Of a stretch of 49,072 bases of DNA, positions 16,420 to 23,753 are shown piece by piece. The stretch is from assembly GCA_945860595.1 (NCBI GenBank), contig CAMAQV010000022.1, positions 1-49,072 of the forward strand, in the 5' to 3' direction. The first letter of the stretch is position 1; every line of letters begins with the position of its first letter. The notes beneath the pieces were generated by a model. It did not search any database. It was given only the letters and a program-made list of their open reading frames with translations, and was not told where the DNA came from. The position numbers and the translations under genes are program-made. This DNA comes from Comamonas sp. lk. GTDB lineage: Bacteria > Pseudomonadota > Gammaproteobacteria > Burkholderiales > Burkholderiaceae_C.

Positions 16420-17628
16420 TTACTTGGATAAGGCGCGCATCGCGTCTTCCAGACCGCGCAGGGTCAAGGGGTACATCTGGTTGCGCACCAACTGCTGGAT
16501 AACGCTGATGCTGTGCCGGTATTGCCAGACGCCCTGGGGCTCGGGGTTGATCCAGGCGAATTTCGGGAAGGCGTTGGTCAGCCGCTGCAGCCACACTGCC
16601 CCGGCCTCGGGGTTGTTGTATTCGACGCTTCCGCCAGTTTGCAGGATTTCATAGGGGCTCATGGTGGCGTCGCCCACGAAAATGAGTTTGTAGTCCTTGT
16701 TATAGGTCCGCAGAATCTCCATCGTGTCGAACTTTTCTGCGAATCGGCGGCGGTTGTTTTTCCACATAAAGTCGTAGACGCAGTTGTGGAAGTAATAGAA
16801 CTCCAGGTGTTTGAATTCGGTTTTGCTGGCGCTGAATAGCTCCTCCACGCGTGCGACGTGTTCGTCCATGCTGCCGCCCACGTCCATGAGAAGCAAGACC
16901 TTGACCTTGTTGTGCCGCTCGGGCCGCATGGAGATGTCCAGGTATCCGGCATTGGCAGCGGTCTTACGGATGGTTGCGTCCAGGTCCAACTCGTCTTCTT
17001 GGCCTTCGCGGGCGAATTGGCGCAGGCGGCGCAGCGCGACCTTGATATTGCGGGTGCCCAAGTCCTGGGTGTCGTCATAGTCTTGAAATGACCGCTGGTC
17101 CCAGACCTTCACCGCGCTTTTATTGCGGCTTGCATCCTGACCGATGCGGATGCCCTGGGGGTTGTGGCCGAAGGCGCCGAAGGGTGAGGTGCCGCCGGTG
17201 CCTATCCATTTGCCGCCGCCTTCGTGGCGCTCCTTTTGTTCTTCAAAGCGCTTTTTGAGCGTAGCCATCAGCGCGTCCCAGCCCATTTTTTGTATCTTGG
17301 CGAGTTCTTCGGGGCTGAGTTGCAATTCCAGATTTTTGCGTAGCCATTCCAGTGGGATCTCCTGGCTGAAGTCGACGATCTGCTCCACGCCTTTGAAGTA
17401 GGCCGCAAAAGCGCGGTCAAATTTGTCATAGTGCTTCTCGTCTTTGACCAGCGCGGTGCGGCTCAGGAAATAGAAGTCTTCGATACCGTAGCCATTTTCT
17501 TCGCTGCTTTCGGCCTCGAGCAGGGGCCCAATCACGCCGCGCTGGAGGGCTCCCAACAGCGTCAGGTACTCCGTGACGGAGACCGGCAGTTTCGCTTGGC
17601 GCAGCGTATAAAAAAAATCGAGAAGCAT
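16420..17628 (-). CDS. VWA-domain protein (CoxE-like), partner of MoxR
   Basis: This 402-residue protein has a C-terminal von Willebrand factor A domain with a MIDAS-like motif LLLMDVGGSMDEHV near residues 243-256. It is followed by FYYFHNCVYDFMWKNNRRR and LIFVGDATMSPYE. The first MIDAS serine is replaced by glycine (D-x-G-x-S), which is usual in this subgroup. The N-terminal ~200 residues are the charged, helical region found in CoxE-like proteins. MoxR ATPases and VWA proteins act together in assembling or activating metal enzymes and complexes; the target here is unknown. It belongs to the leftward unit moxR, GNAT, VWA, 24 bases after the GNAT stop. It faces the carbonic-anhydrase-like gene across a short hairpin. 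Start is ATG at 17626-17628. Confidence 0.85.
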   Translation of the reverse strand: MLLDFFYTLRQAKLPVSVTEYLTLLGALQRGVIGPLLEAESSEENGYGIEDFYFLSRTALVKDEKHYDKFDRAFAAYFKGVEQIVDFSQEIPLEWLRKNLELQLSPEELAKIQKMGWDALMATLKKRFEEQKERHEGGGKWIGTGGTSPFGAFGHNPQGIRIGQDASRNKSAVKVWDQRSFQDYDDTQDLGTRNIKVALRRLRQFAREGQEDELDLDATIRKTAANAGYLDISMRPERHNKVKVLLLMDVGGSMDEHVARVEELFSASKTEFKHLEFYYFHNCVYDFMWKNNRRRFAEKFDTMEILRTYNKDYKLIFVGDATMSPYEILQTGGSVEYNNPEAGAVWLQRLTNAFPKFAWINPEPQGVWQYRHSISVIQQLVRNQMYPLTLRGLEDAMRALSK

Positions 17629-17652
17629 GACCTGGCGTGACAGGTTTTCGGA

Positions 17653-18246
17653 TTAGCGTGGTTGGTTCAGCGCATACAGCAGTTGTGCCCGCACCTCCGG
17701 CCATTCTCCTGACCGCAGGCTGTACATCACGGTGTCGCGGATGGTGCCGTCGCGGCGCAGGGCGTGGCCGCGGATCACGCCGTCTTTGCGCGCACCCAGG
17801 CGCTCAATCGCCGCCTGGGAGGCGAAATTGAAATTGTCCGTGCGCCATCCGACCACGTGGCAGCCCAGGGTCTCGAAGGCATGGGTCATCATCAGAAGCT
17901 TGCATGCGGTGTTGACGTGGGTTCGCTGCACGCTCTTGGCATACCACGTGTAGCCAATTTCGACCCGCTTCACCGCAGGCAGGATGTCGTGGTAGCTGCT
18001 GCAGCCCAGCAACGTGCCGTTGCGGGCGTCCTGCACCATAAAGGCAAAGCGGTTGCCCGCTTCACGCATGGCGAGCGCGTCTTCAATGTACTTGCGGGTG
18101 TTTTCCGGCTCGGGTACAGACGTCACGCGGAGGGTCCACAGCGCGCCGTCAGCCGCTGCCGCCTGCAGCCCCTGTTCGTGTTCCAGCGCCAGGGGCAGGA
18201 CGCGCAGGCCGTAGCCTTCGAGGGTGACGGGTTCGACAAATGCCAT
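17653..18246 (-). CDS. GNAT-family N-acetyltransferase (RimJ/RimL type)
   Basis: The 197-residue protein starts MAFVEPVTLEGYGLRVLPLA, with the T-L-x-G-x-x-L-x-P beginning of RimJ/RimL-type GNAT proteins. It contains LGCSSYHDILPAVKRVEIGY and TWYAKSVQRTHVNTACKLLM, the acetyl-CoA-binding strand-helix region. A VVGWRTDNFNFASQAAIERLGARKDG segment follows, shown here only by its endpoints' family pattern (N-x-x-S-x-x-A-I-E-x-x-G). Such enzymes acetylate protein N-termini, antibiotics or small amines; the substrate is unknown. I chose the ATG at 18244-18246 because AAGGA lies six bases before it; an in-frame TTG two codons upstream is less likely. It is embedded between moxR and its VWA partner, in the same direction. 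Confidence 0.85.
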   Translation of the reverse strand: MAFVEPVTLEGYGLRVLPLALEHEQGLQAAAADGALWTLRVTSVPEPENTRKYIEDALAMREAGNRFAFMVQDARNGTLLGCSSYHDILPAVKRVEIGYTWYAKSVQRTHVNTACKLLMMTHAFETLGCHVVGWRTDNFNFASQAAIERLGARKDGVIRGHALRRDGTIRDTVMYSLRSGEWPEVRAQLLYALNQPR

Positions 18247-18279
18247 CTTCAATCCTTGGAGTTCGCTGAAATCAAGACC

Positions 18280-19134
18280 TTAGCGGTTGTGGCGCTGCAT
18301 GAACATCAGCTTCTCGAACAGGGTCACATCCTGCTCATTTTTCAGCAGCGCACCAGCCAGCGGAGGCAGGGCGGTTTTGAGCTCCTGGCTTTGCAACACG
18401 GATGCGGGGATGTCCTCGGCCAGCAGCAGCTTGAGCCAGTCCAGTAATTCGCTGGTGGAGGGCTTTTTCTTCAGGCCCGGCAGGTTGCGCACCTCGTAAA
18501 AAGTCTGCATGGCCGCGGCGAGCAACTCTTTCTTGAGGCCGGGGAAGTGCACGCCGACGATGCTTTGCATGGTTGCAGCATCGGGAAACTGGATGTAGTG
18601 AAAGAAGCAGCGGCGCAAAAACGCGTCAGGCAATTCCTTTTCGTTGTTGGAGGTAATAAAAACCAGCGGGCGGTGCTGGGCCCGGATCAGCTCCCGCGTT
18701 TCGTAGCAATAAAACTCCATGCGGTCGATCTCACGCAGCAAATCGTTGGGGAATTCAATGTCTGCCTTGTCGATTTCGTCAATCAGCAGCGCCACGGGCT
18801 TCTCGCTGGTAAAGGCCTGCCACAGCACGCCTTTGACGATGTAGTTGTGGATGTTTTTCACCCGTTCGCCGCCGTCCAGGTCTGAAAGCTGCGAGTCGCG
18901 CAGGCGGCTGACCGCGTCGTACTCATACAAGCCTTGTTGCGCTTTGGTGGTGGACTTGATGTGCCATTGCAGCAGCGGCATGTCCAGCGCGGCGGCCACC
19001 TCTTCGGCCAACATGGTTTTGCCAGTTCCCGGCTCGCCTTTGACCAGCAAAGGGCGCTGAAGCGTGATGGCAGCGTTCACCGACAGCATCAGGTCCCGGG
19101 TGGCGATGTAGTTCTTACTTCCGTGGAATTTCAT
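18280..19134 (-). CDS. MoxR-family AAA+ ATPase
   Basis: The 284-residue ATPase has Walker A GEPGTGKT at residues 33-40 and Walker B LLIDEIDKAD near 117-126. The sensor-1 region is LVFITSNNEKELPDAFLRRC with the arginine pair at its end. MoxR proteins are chaperone-like ATPases that work with VWA-domain partners; that partner is the CoxE-like gene two positions downstream. The start MKFHGSKNYI at 19132-19134 matches the usual N-terminus; longer in-frame versions run into the promoter region of the divergent cytochrome gene. The 33-base gap to the GNAT gene suggests one transcript. Function of the target complex is unknown. Confidence 0.9.
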   Translation of the reverse strand: MKFHGSKNYIATRDLMLSVNAAITLQRPLLVKGEPGTGKTMLAEEVAAALDMPLLQWHIKSTTKAQQGLYEYDAVSRLRDSQLSDLDGGERVKNIHNYIVKGVLWQAFTSEKPVALLIDEIDKADIEFPNDLLREIDRMEFYCYETRELIRAQHRPLVFITSNNEKELPDAFLRRCFFHYIQFPDAATMQSIVGVHFPGLKKELLAAAMQTFYEVRNLPGLKKKPSTSELLDWLKLLLAEDIPASVLQSQELKTALPPLAGALLKNEQDVTLFEKLMFMQRHNR

Positions 19135-19200
19135 GGCGTTCTGGGCTTTTCTAGCAACAGTATCTGTGACGGTAGGGCAGGCTACGCTGAGGCCGGTCGA

Positions 19201-19206
19201 TATAAT
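19201..19206 (+). promoter_or_regulatory. Possible -10 element (TATAAT) for the cytochrome c4-like gene
   Basis: A perfect TATAAT lies 46 bases before the ATG at 19253, in the region shared with divergent moxR. No good TTGACA-like hexamer is seen 16-18 bases upstream, so this is a suggestion only. Confidence 0.35.
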
Positions 19207-19252
19207 CTGCCGGTTGTTCTCCTCCCCCATTCTTTCTGATTGTCCCCGCAAA

Positions 19253-19918
19253 ATGAAAACCCCGGCTTCGCTCCTCAGTGCCCTTCTTTTAGCCACCGTG
19301 ACAGTTTTTTCGGCCCAGGCGGAGGCGCTCAAGGGCGATATTCAAGCCGGTGAGCGCAAAAACACCATGTGCGTGGGTTGCCACGGCATCGTTGGGTACC
19401 AAGCGACTTTTCCTGAGGTGTACAAAGTCCCCAAGATCGCCGGCCAAAGCGAGCAATACATTGTTAACGCCTTGACCGCCTACAAGGTTGGCGAACGCAA
19501 GCACCCCACCATGCGCGGTATCTCCACCACGCTGACCGAGCAAGATATGGCGGATCTGGCTGCCTACTATTCCCAGTTGGGCGTAAATGCCTCGGCAGCG
19601 CCATTGGCGAAAGCAGATCTCGGGACGGGCAAGGCGGCAGAACTGGTTACCAAGGGCGCGTGCACCTCCTGCCACGGCGAGAGTTTCAGCCAGCCGGTGG
19701 CTCCGGGTTATCCCAAGTTAGCCGGCCAGTACCGCGATTACCTTTATGTGGCCCTGAAGTCTTACAAAACGGAAGGCAACCCTAGCGTGGGCCGGGGCAA
19801 TGCGATCATGGGCGGTGTGGCCAAGCAGTTCAGCAACCCCGAACTCAAGGTTCTGGCCGAGTATCTGGCCTCTTTGCCGGGCGAAGTGAAAACCGTTCCT
19901 GAGAACCGCTTGCGTTAA
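19253..19918 (+). CDS. Dihaem cytochrome c, c4/c-553-like
   Basis: The 221-residue protein has a Sec signal peptide of about 23 residues ending AQA, then two haem c sites, CVGCH at 40-44 and CTSCH at 137-141. Each is followed by a PKIAGQ or PKLAGQ block and a later methionine region (HPTMRGIS, NAIMGGVA) that would give the sixth haem ligands. The two-domain repeat of about 95 residues is the cytochrome c4 layout. Such proteins are periplasmic electron carriers that pass electrons to terminal oxidases; a caa3/aa3-type oxidase is encoded 4 kb downstream. The ATG at 19253 gives a proper signal peptide, whereas an upstream in-frame ATG would spoil it. It is followed by an intrinsic terminator, so probably monocistronic. 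Confidence 0.9.
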   Translation: MKTPASLLSALLLATVTVFSAQAEALKGDIQAGERKNTMCVGCHGIVGYQATFPEVYKVPKIAGQSEQYIVNALTAYKVGERKHPTMRGISTTLTEQDMADLAAYYSQLGVNASAAPLAKADLGTGKAAELVTKGACTSCHGESFSQPVAPGYPKLAGQYRDYLYVALKSYKTEGNPSVGRGNAIMGGVAKQFSNPELKVLAEYLASLPGEVKTVPENRLR

Positions 19919-19939
19919 GCGGGTGGAGTGCTCATGCAC

Positions 19940-19964
19940 AAACCGCCTTCGGGCGGTTTTTTTT
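19940..19964 (+). terminator. Intrinsic terminator after cytochrome c4-like gene
   Basis: An eight-base-pair stem, AAACCGCC (19940-19947) with GGCGGTTT (19952-19959), closed by a TTCG tetraloop and continuing into a T-run to 19964. It lies 21 bases after the cytochrome stop and just outside the end of the convergent DUF1841 gene. Confidence 0.9.
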
Positions 19965-19966
19965 GG

Positions 19967-20410
19967 TCAATCCCGGGTTGCCTGGCGCTGCACGCAGGCC
20001 ACGTAGGCTTCGCCGTCGGGCGGTCGGGCTGCGCGCTGGCTTTCCCACAGCATCGTGCCCAGGCATTCCATCGCGGCGTGGTGGGCGGCGTGCACGGAAT
20101 CGCGCCGGTGGGCTAGAAGTTCCACCGCTTGGCGGATGCCGCGCGGCTGGTCAATGCTGCACTGCTCGCTGATGGACAGGTGCATAGACAGGTGCAAAAA
20201 CGGGTTGCCTGCTTGCAGGGGCGTTGGTTCTGTGGCGTATGCCGTCGCGACTGCGCTGTCGGCATCGTTCAGGTCGGGGTGGTACTCCGGGTGTTCGGCG
20301 ATCCACTGCGCGGCAATGGTTTCGAGCGGCTCCATCGGCAAACCATCGCGCGATTTGGCAAATGCGGCGCAGAAATAACGGCGCACATCCTCTTGGCTGG
20401 GGTTGAACAT
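19967..20410 (-). CDS. DUF1841 family protein
   Basis: The 147-residue protein starts MFNPSQEDVRRYFCAAFAKS, the standard opening of DUF1841. It has EPLETIAAQWIAEHPEYHPDL and PFLHLSMHLSISEQCSIDQPRG-type blocks, the latter conserved as N-P-F-L-H-x-x-x-H. DUF1841 is widespread in Beta- and Gammaproteobacteria with no established function. It is predicted cytosolic, with no signal or membrane segment. It ends three bases from the terminator of the convergent cytochrome gene. Its start lies 61 bases from the divergent MaoC-like gene. Confidence 0.88.
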   Translation of the reverse strand: MFNPSQEDVRRYFCAAFAKSRDGLPMEPLETIAAQWIAEHPEYHPDLNDADSAVATAYATEPTPLQAGNPFLHLSMHLSISEQCSIDQPRGIRQAVELLAHRRDSVHAAHHAAMECLGTMLWESQRAARPPDGEAYVACVQRQATRD

Positions 20411-20471
20411 CGGCGCAGATTAGCACGCTCACTCAAAGCCCATGCCTGCGCCAACTGGCTACAGTGGCGGC

Positions 20472-20927
20472 ATGAAAACCTTTGCCACACTTGCCGATTT
20501 GGTCGCCTGCCAGGGCCAGGATGTTGCCATTAGCGATTGGTTGCACATGACCCAGGAGCGCGTGGGGCGCTTTGCGGACGCCACCAGTGACCACCAGTGG
20601 ATTCATGTGGACGCCGAGCGCGCCCGCAACGGACCATTCGGCACCACCATCGCGCACGGTTTTCTCACGCTGTCCCTGATCCCGCATTTTTTAGAGATCG
20701 CATTGCGCGTGGAGGGGCTGCGGATGGTGGTCAACTACGGTTTGAACAAGGTTCGGTTCACCGCGCCGGTTTCCGTGGGCAGCCGGATTCGTGCCCATTT
20801 GCACCTGCTGACGGTTCAAACGGTAGACGCCGACGGCCTGCAAATTGGCTGGAAGATCACCATGGAGCTGGAAGGCGCGCCCAAACCGGCCTGCGTCGCG
20901 GAGGCGTTGGTTCGCTATTACAGCTAA
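20472..20927 (+). CDS. MaoC-like (R)-specific enoyl-CoA hydratase
   Basis: This is a 151-residue single hot-dog-domain protein. It has the hydratase signature FADATSDHQWIHVDAERA (Asp and His of hydratase 2 motif D-x-x-x-x-H near residues 38-45) and FGTTIAHGFLTLSL in the lid. Members hydrate enoyl-CoA to (R)-3-hydroxyacyl-CoA, in fatty acid breakdown or to feed polyhydroxyalkanoate synthesis; NodN proteins belong here too. The precise chain-length preference cannot be read. The ATG at 20472 is used; an upstream in-frame ATG at 20442 would add ten residues. Its TAA (20925-20927) shares bases with the stop of convergent trmL. Confidence 0.88.
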   Translation: MKTFATLADLVACQGQDVAISDWLHMTQERVGRFADATSDHQWIHVDAERARNGPFGTTIAHGFLTLSLIPHFLEIALRVEGLRMVVNYGLNKVRFTAPVSVGSRIRAHLHLLTVQTVDADGLQIGWKITMELEGAPKPACVAEALVRYYS

Positions 20928-21400
20928 GCGTTCAGCGGTACGGCAAAGCCGTTCTGGCGCCAGGCTTCGAAGACCGTGACCGCTACCGCGTTGGACAGGT
21001 TCAAACTGCGCTGCCCGGCTCGCATGGGCAGGCGCAGACAGTGTGCTTCTTGAAAGCTGGCCCGCACGGTGTCGGCAAGCCCTTTTGTTTCGGAGCCGAA
21101 AACCAGCCAGTCACCCGCTGCGAATGCGGTGTCATAGGGGCTGGCGCTGCCCCGGGTGGTCAAAGCAAATAGCCGGGCCGGATCCGGTCTGGCAGTGGCC
21201 AAAAAAGCCGGCCAATCGGCGTACCGGTGCAGTTGTGCGTACTCGTGGTAGTCCAATCCGGCGCGGCGCAGATGTTTATCGTCTATCTCGAAACCCAGTG
21301 GCTCAACCAAATGCAGCGCGCAACCGGTGTTGGCTGCCAGTCTGATCACGTTGCCCGTGTTAGGTGGAATTTCAGGTTCGACCAGAACGATATGGAACAT
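20924..21400 (-). CDS. trmL: tRNA (cytidine/uridine-34-2'-O)-methyltransferase
   Basis: The 158-residue SPOUT methyltransferase starts MFHIVLVEPEIPPNTGNVIR and has the trefoil-knot SAM-binding motifs LVFGSETKGL and LPMRAGQRSLNLSNAVAV, diagnostic of TrmL (YibK). It methylates the 2'-OH of the wobble base in tRNA-Leu isoacceptors. Length matches the family. The gene ends in a four-base overlap with the MaoC-like gene on the other strand. comF ends 30 bases to the right of its start and reads the same way, so comF and trmL may be co-transcribed. Confidence 0.93.
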   Translation of the reverse strand: MFHIVLVEPEIPPNTGNVIRLAANTGCALHLVEPLGFEIDDKHLRRAGLDYHEYAQLHRYADWPAFLATARPDPARLFALTTRGSASPYDTAFAAGDWLVFGSETKGLADTVRASFQEAHCLRLPMRAGQRSLNLSNAVAVTVFEAWRQNGFAVPLNA

Positions 21401-21430
21401 AGACCGATTGTGGCCCTTCTGCCAGGCGCA

Positions 21431-22135
21431 TCACGGGGTGCGGGCAAACACCAGCGCGACGATGTGGCCCGCCCCGGCCTGCGTCAGTGCACGCGCGGCG
21501 GCTTGGAGCGAGGCCCCGGTGGTCATCACGTCGTCCACCAGCACCACCTTCTTCCCGCACAGGGCCGTAAACCAGTCCGGATGTACTGCAAAGGCCTGCG
21601 CCACGTTGGCGTGGCGCTCCCGGCGGGGCAGGCTGCTTTGCGCGGCCGTATCCCGGATACGCACCAGAACGTCATGGCGCACTTTGCTGCCCGGACCCGC
21701 TTCCAGCGCAGCTGCCAACACCGCGCTTTGGTTGAAACCGCGCTCCAGCAAACGCTGTTTGGACAGCGGCATCGGAACAATCCAATCGGCGGCCTCCAGC
21801 GCAGGATCGACCCACGGGATGCTGCGCATCATGCGGGCAAAGCTGCGGGCCCATGCGATGTCGGCGTGGAATTTGAAGTCGCGCACCATGTTGGCCCAGG
21901 GATAGTCATAGTCCACCGCCGAAAATACCGCAGCTAAGGGTGGCGGCTGGCGCAAGCACGCGCCGCATTGGGGGACGGCGCCCGGGAGGCTTGCCGCGCA
22001 GGTTCGGCAGCGTGTTCGCGGTTGGCCAAACTGGCGCACGCAGTCCTCGCAGACTGCGTTGCTGGGCCAGGCATGGCAGACCGCGCAGCGGCCGGGCAGC
22101 CATGTCTCCCACTCCCTGAAAGCCGTGATAACCAT
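21431..22135 (-). CDS. comF: ComF family protein (phosphoribosyltransferase fold)
   Basis: The 234-residue product has an N-terminal zinc-finger-like region with CAVC, CEDC, CRTC and CGAC pairs (first ~70 residues). The C-terminal phosphoribosyltransferase fold has the PRPP-binding motif VVLVDDVMTTGASL and the ComF block SKQRLLERGFNQS. ComF/GntX proteins are tied to DNA uptake across the inner membrane in naturally competent bacteria, and probably to other uses in non-competent ones. The ATG at 22133-22135 gives the normal length. It is divergent from the BioC-like gene with 63 bases between starts, an arrangement common in Burkholderiales. Confidence 0.92.
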   Translation of the reverse strand: MVITAFREWETWLPGRCAVCHAWPSNAVCEDCVRQFGQPRTRCRTCAASLPGAVPQCGACLRQPPPLAAVFSAVDYDYPWANMVRDFKFHADIAWARSFARMMRSIPWVDPALEAADWIVPMPLSKQRLLERGFNQSAVLAAALEAGPGSKVRHDVLVRIRDTAAQSSLPRRERHANVAQAFAVHPDWFTALCGKKVVLVDDVMTTGASLQAAARALTQAGAGHIVALVFARTP

Positions 22136-22198
22136 GCTGCCAATATACTGCGCCGCACCGTAGCCAAGCCCGCTTGCCGGGCAGCTCCCATCCCCACC

Positions 22199-23128
22199 AT
22201 GCCTACCTCCCGACCGCCCACGATCGACCCCGTTGCGGTGCGGCGATGGATGGATCTGCGTGCTGTTGCGAGCCAGGAGCCCCCCGGCTTTGCCTCTCCG
22301 TGGCTGCACGAGGAAGTCGCGCGGCGTATGGAGGCGCGGCTGCAATGGCTGGTGCAAAAACCCGCGAGTTGGGCCCACTGGGAGCCGGTTCGTGGGGGTT
22401 GGAATGCGCAGACCTTGCTGCAAACGCGCTACCCGCAGGCGTCGTCCTACCTTCTTGAGTCCAATGCCCACCATGCCGGCCTGTTGCAAAGCACCCTCAA
22501 AGCGCCCTGGTGGAACCCGCTGAAGCTGCGCGCCGCAAAAGCACAAGTGGCATACCCGGCGCAGCCGGTGGGTATGTTGTGGGCCAACATGGCTTTGCAC
22601 TACGCTGCCGACCCGCAGGCCTTGATCGGGCAATGGTTGGGCCTGCTGGAGGTAGGCGGATTTCTCATGTTTTCCTGTCTGGGCCCCGATACTTTGCGGG
22701 AGTTGCGCGCGGTGTATGCCGCGCAGGGGTGGCCGCCGCCTGCCCATGCATTCACTGACATGCACGACTGGGGCGATATGCTGGTAGAGGCCGGTTTTGC
22801 CGAACCGGTGATGGACATGGAGCGCATCACGCTGAGCTTCAGCACGCCGCAGAGTCTGCTGGCAGAGATGCGCACCCTGGGGCGTAACTTTTCAGTTGCG
22901 CGCTTCAGCGGCCTGCGCACGGCGGCATGGCGCGCAGCCTTGTATGAGGCCTTGCGCCAGGGACTGGCCGATCCCGCGGACGGTGGCCGCTTGAAAGTTT
23001 CTTTTGAATTCATTTACGGCCACGCCTTCAAGCCGGCGCCGCGCTTTGCCGCAAAGCCGCAAACCAACATTGATTTGGAGAGCCTGCGCCGGGCTGCTAA
23101 AGCCACACGCCGAGACCCTGCCCAATGA
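22199..23128 (+). CDS. BioC-like malonyl-ACP O-methyltransferase homologue
   Basis: The 309-residue protein has the second half of BioC-type methyltransferases: MLWANMALHYAADPQALIGQW, GGFLMFSCLGPDTLRELRAV, HAFTDMHDWGDMLVEAGFAE and PVMDMERITLSFS. BioC methylates malonyl-ACP to start the pimeloyl chain of biotin. However, where motif I should read D-x-G-x-G-x-G the sequence is EPVRGGWNAQTLLQTRYPQA, with no clear glycine-rich loop. SAM binding may therefore be altered, and whether this is the functional BioC is uncertain. The ATG at 22199 follows the divergent comF by 63 bases. A DUF2244 gene and the cytochrome oxidase cluster lie downstream. Confidence 0.7.
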   Translation: MPTSRPPTIDPVAVRRWMDLRAVASQEPPGFASPWLHEEVARRMEARLQWLVQKPASWAHWEPVRGGWNAQTLLQTRYPQASSYLLESNAHHAGLLQSTLKAPWWNPLKLRAAKAQVAYPAQPVGMLWANMALHYAADPQALIGQWLGLLEVGGFLMFSCLGPDTLRELRAVYAAQGWPPPAHAFTDMHDWGDMLVEAGFAEPVMDMERITLSFSTPQSLLAEMRTLGRNFSVARFSGLRTAAWRAALYEALRQGLADPADGGRLKVSFEFIYGHAFKPAPRFAAKPQTNIDLESLRRAAKATRRDPAQ

Positions 23129-23219
23129 CGGTGGGCTACAATCCGACGTTGCCTAAATCGAGGGTTTACCCCGATCAGGCGTGTGGGTAGATGGGCCAAT
23201 TACAGACACAGCAGCAATC

Positions 23220-23696
23220 GTGGACAGTCCTGTTTTTCATTTCGCGACGGTGCAGGATGCGCGGATTTCCTGGGACTTTCGCCGGAATTGTTCAGTGACG
23301 CCGGGGCAGCTTGGAGCGTGTTTCGCATTGATAGCAGTTGCTTCGCTGACCATTGGCTCTTTTTGCTGGTTCCAGGGCGCGGTGTTGGTTTTGCCCTTCG
23401 CGTCTTTGGAACTGTTGGCCGTCGGCGCAGCGTTTGTGGTCTATGCCCGGCACGCGCTCGATGGCGAGCGGATTTGGTTGGAAGGCAGTGTGTTGGTGGT
23501 CGAGTCCGAAAATGCCGGTCAGATGGTCCGGCGAGAGTTTCAAAGGGCCTGGGTGCGGATTGAGCAGGTGGCACACGGGCAGGCGATGATTGAAATTTGC
23601 TGCCATGGGCAGCGGGTACCGGTGGGTCGCTTTGTGCGCAATGAGTTGCGGCAGCGATTGGCAACAGAGTTGCGCCTTGCCTTGGCAATGGCTTGA
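23220..23696 (+). CDS. DUF2244 domain membrane protein
   Basis: The protein of about 158 residues has the DUF2244 opening ISWDFRRNCSVTPGQLG. Two adjoining hydrophobic segments follow (FALIAVASLTIGSFCWF and LVLPFASLELLAVGAAFVVY), then a soluble C-terminal part with VPVGRFVRNELRQRLATELR. These small inner-membrane proteins often sit immediately upstream of the cox operon in Betaproteobacteria; their function is not known. The start is uncertain. GTG at 23220 gives the family-like N-terminus; GTG at 23181 would add 13 residues with no similarity. It lies 57 bases before coxB in the same direction and may be co-transcribed. Confidence 0.75.
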   Translation: MDSPVFHFATVQDARISWDFRRNCSVTPGQLGACFALIAVASLTIGSFCWFQGAVLVLPFASLELLAVGAAFVVYARHALDGERIWLEGSVLVVESENAGQMVRREFQRAWVRIEQVAHGQAMIEICCHGQRVPVGRFVRNELRQRLATELRLALAMA

Positions 23697-23753
23697 TTGC
23701 GTGGCACGGTGCATGGATTTGTGGTTTTTTTAAGGCATTGGAAAGTGAAAACA

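Noticed and set aside
20924..20927. Four-base overlap of convergent stop codons (MaoC-like gene and trmL) as a regulatory arrangement
   Set aside because: Such minimal convergent overlaps are common in compact genomes and need no special explanation.
21431..22765. 444-codon version of the comF reading frame extending to the right
   Set aside because: The extra N-terminal part lies antisense to the BioC-like gene and has no ComF similarity; the ATG at 22133-22135 gives the family length.
23137..23142. TACAAT as a -10 element for the DUF2244 gene
   Set aside because: No acceptable -35 hexamer at 16-18 bases upstream.
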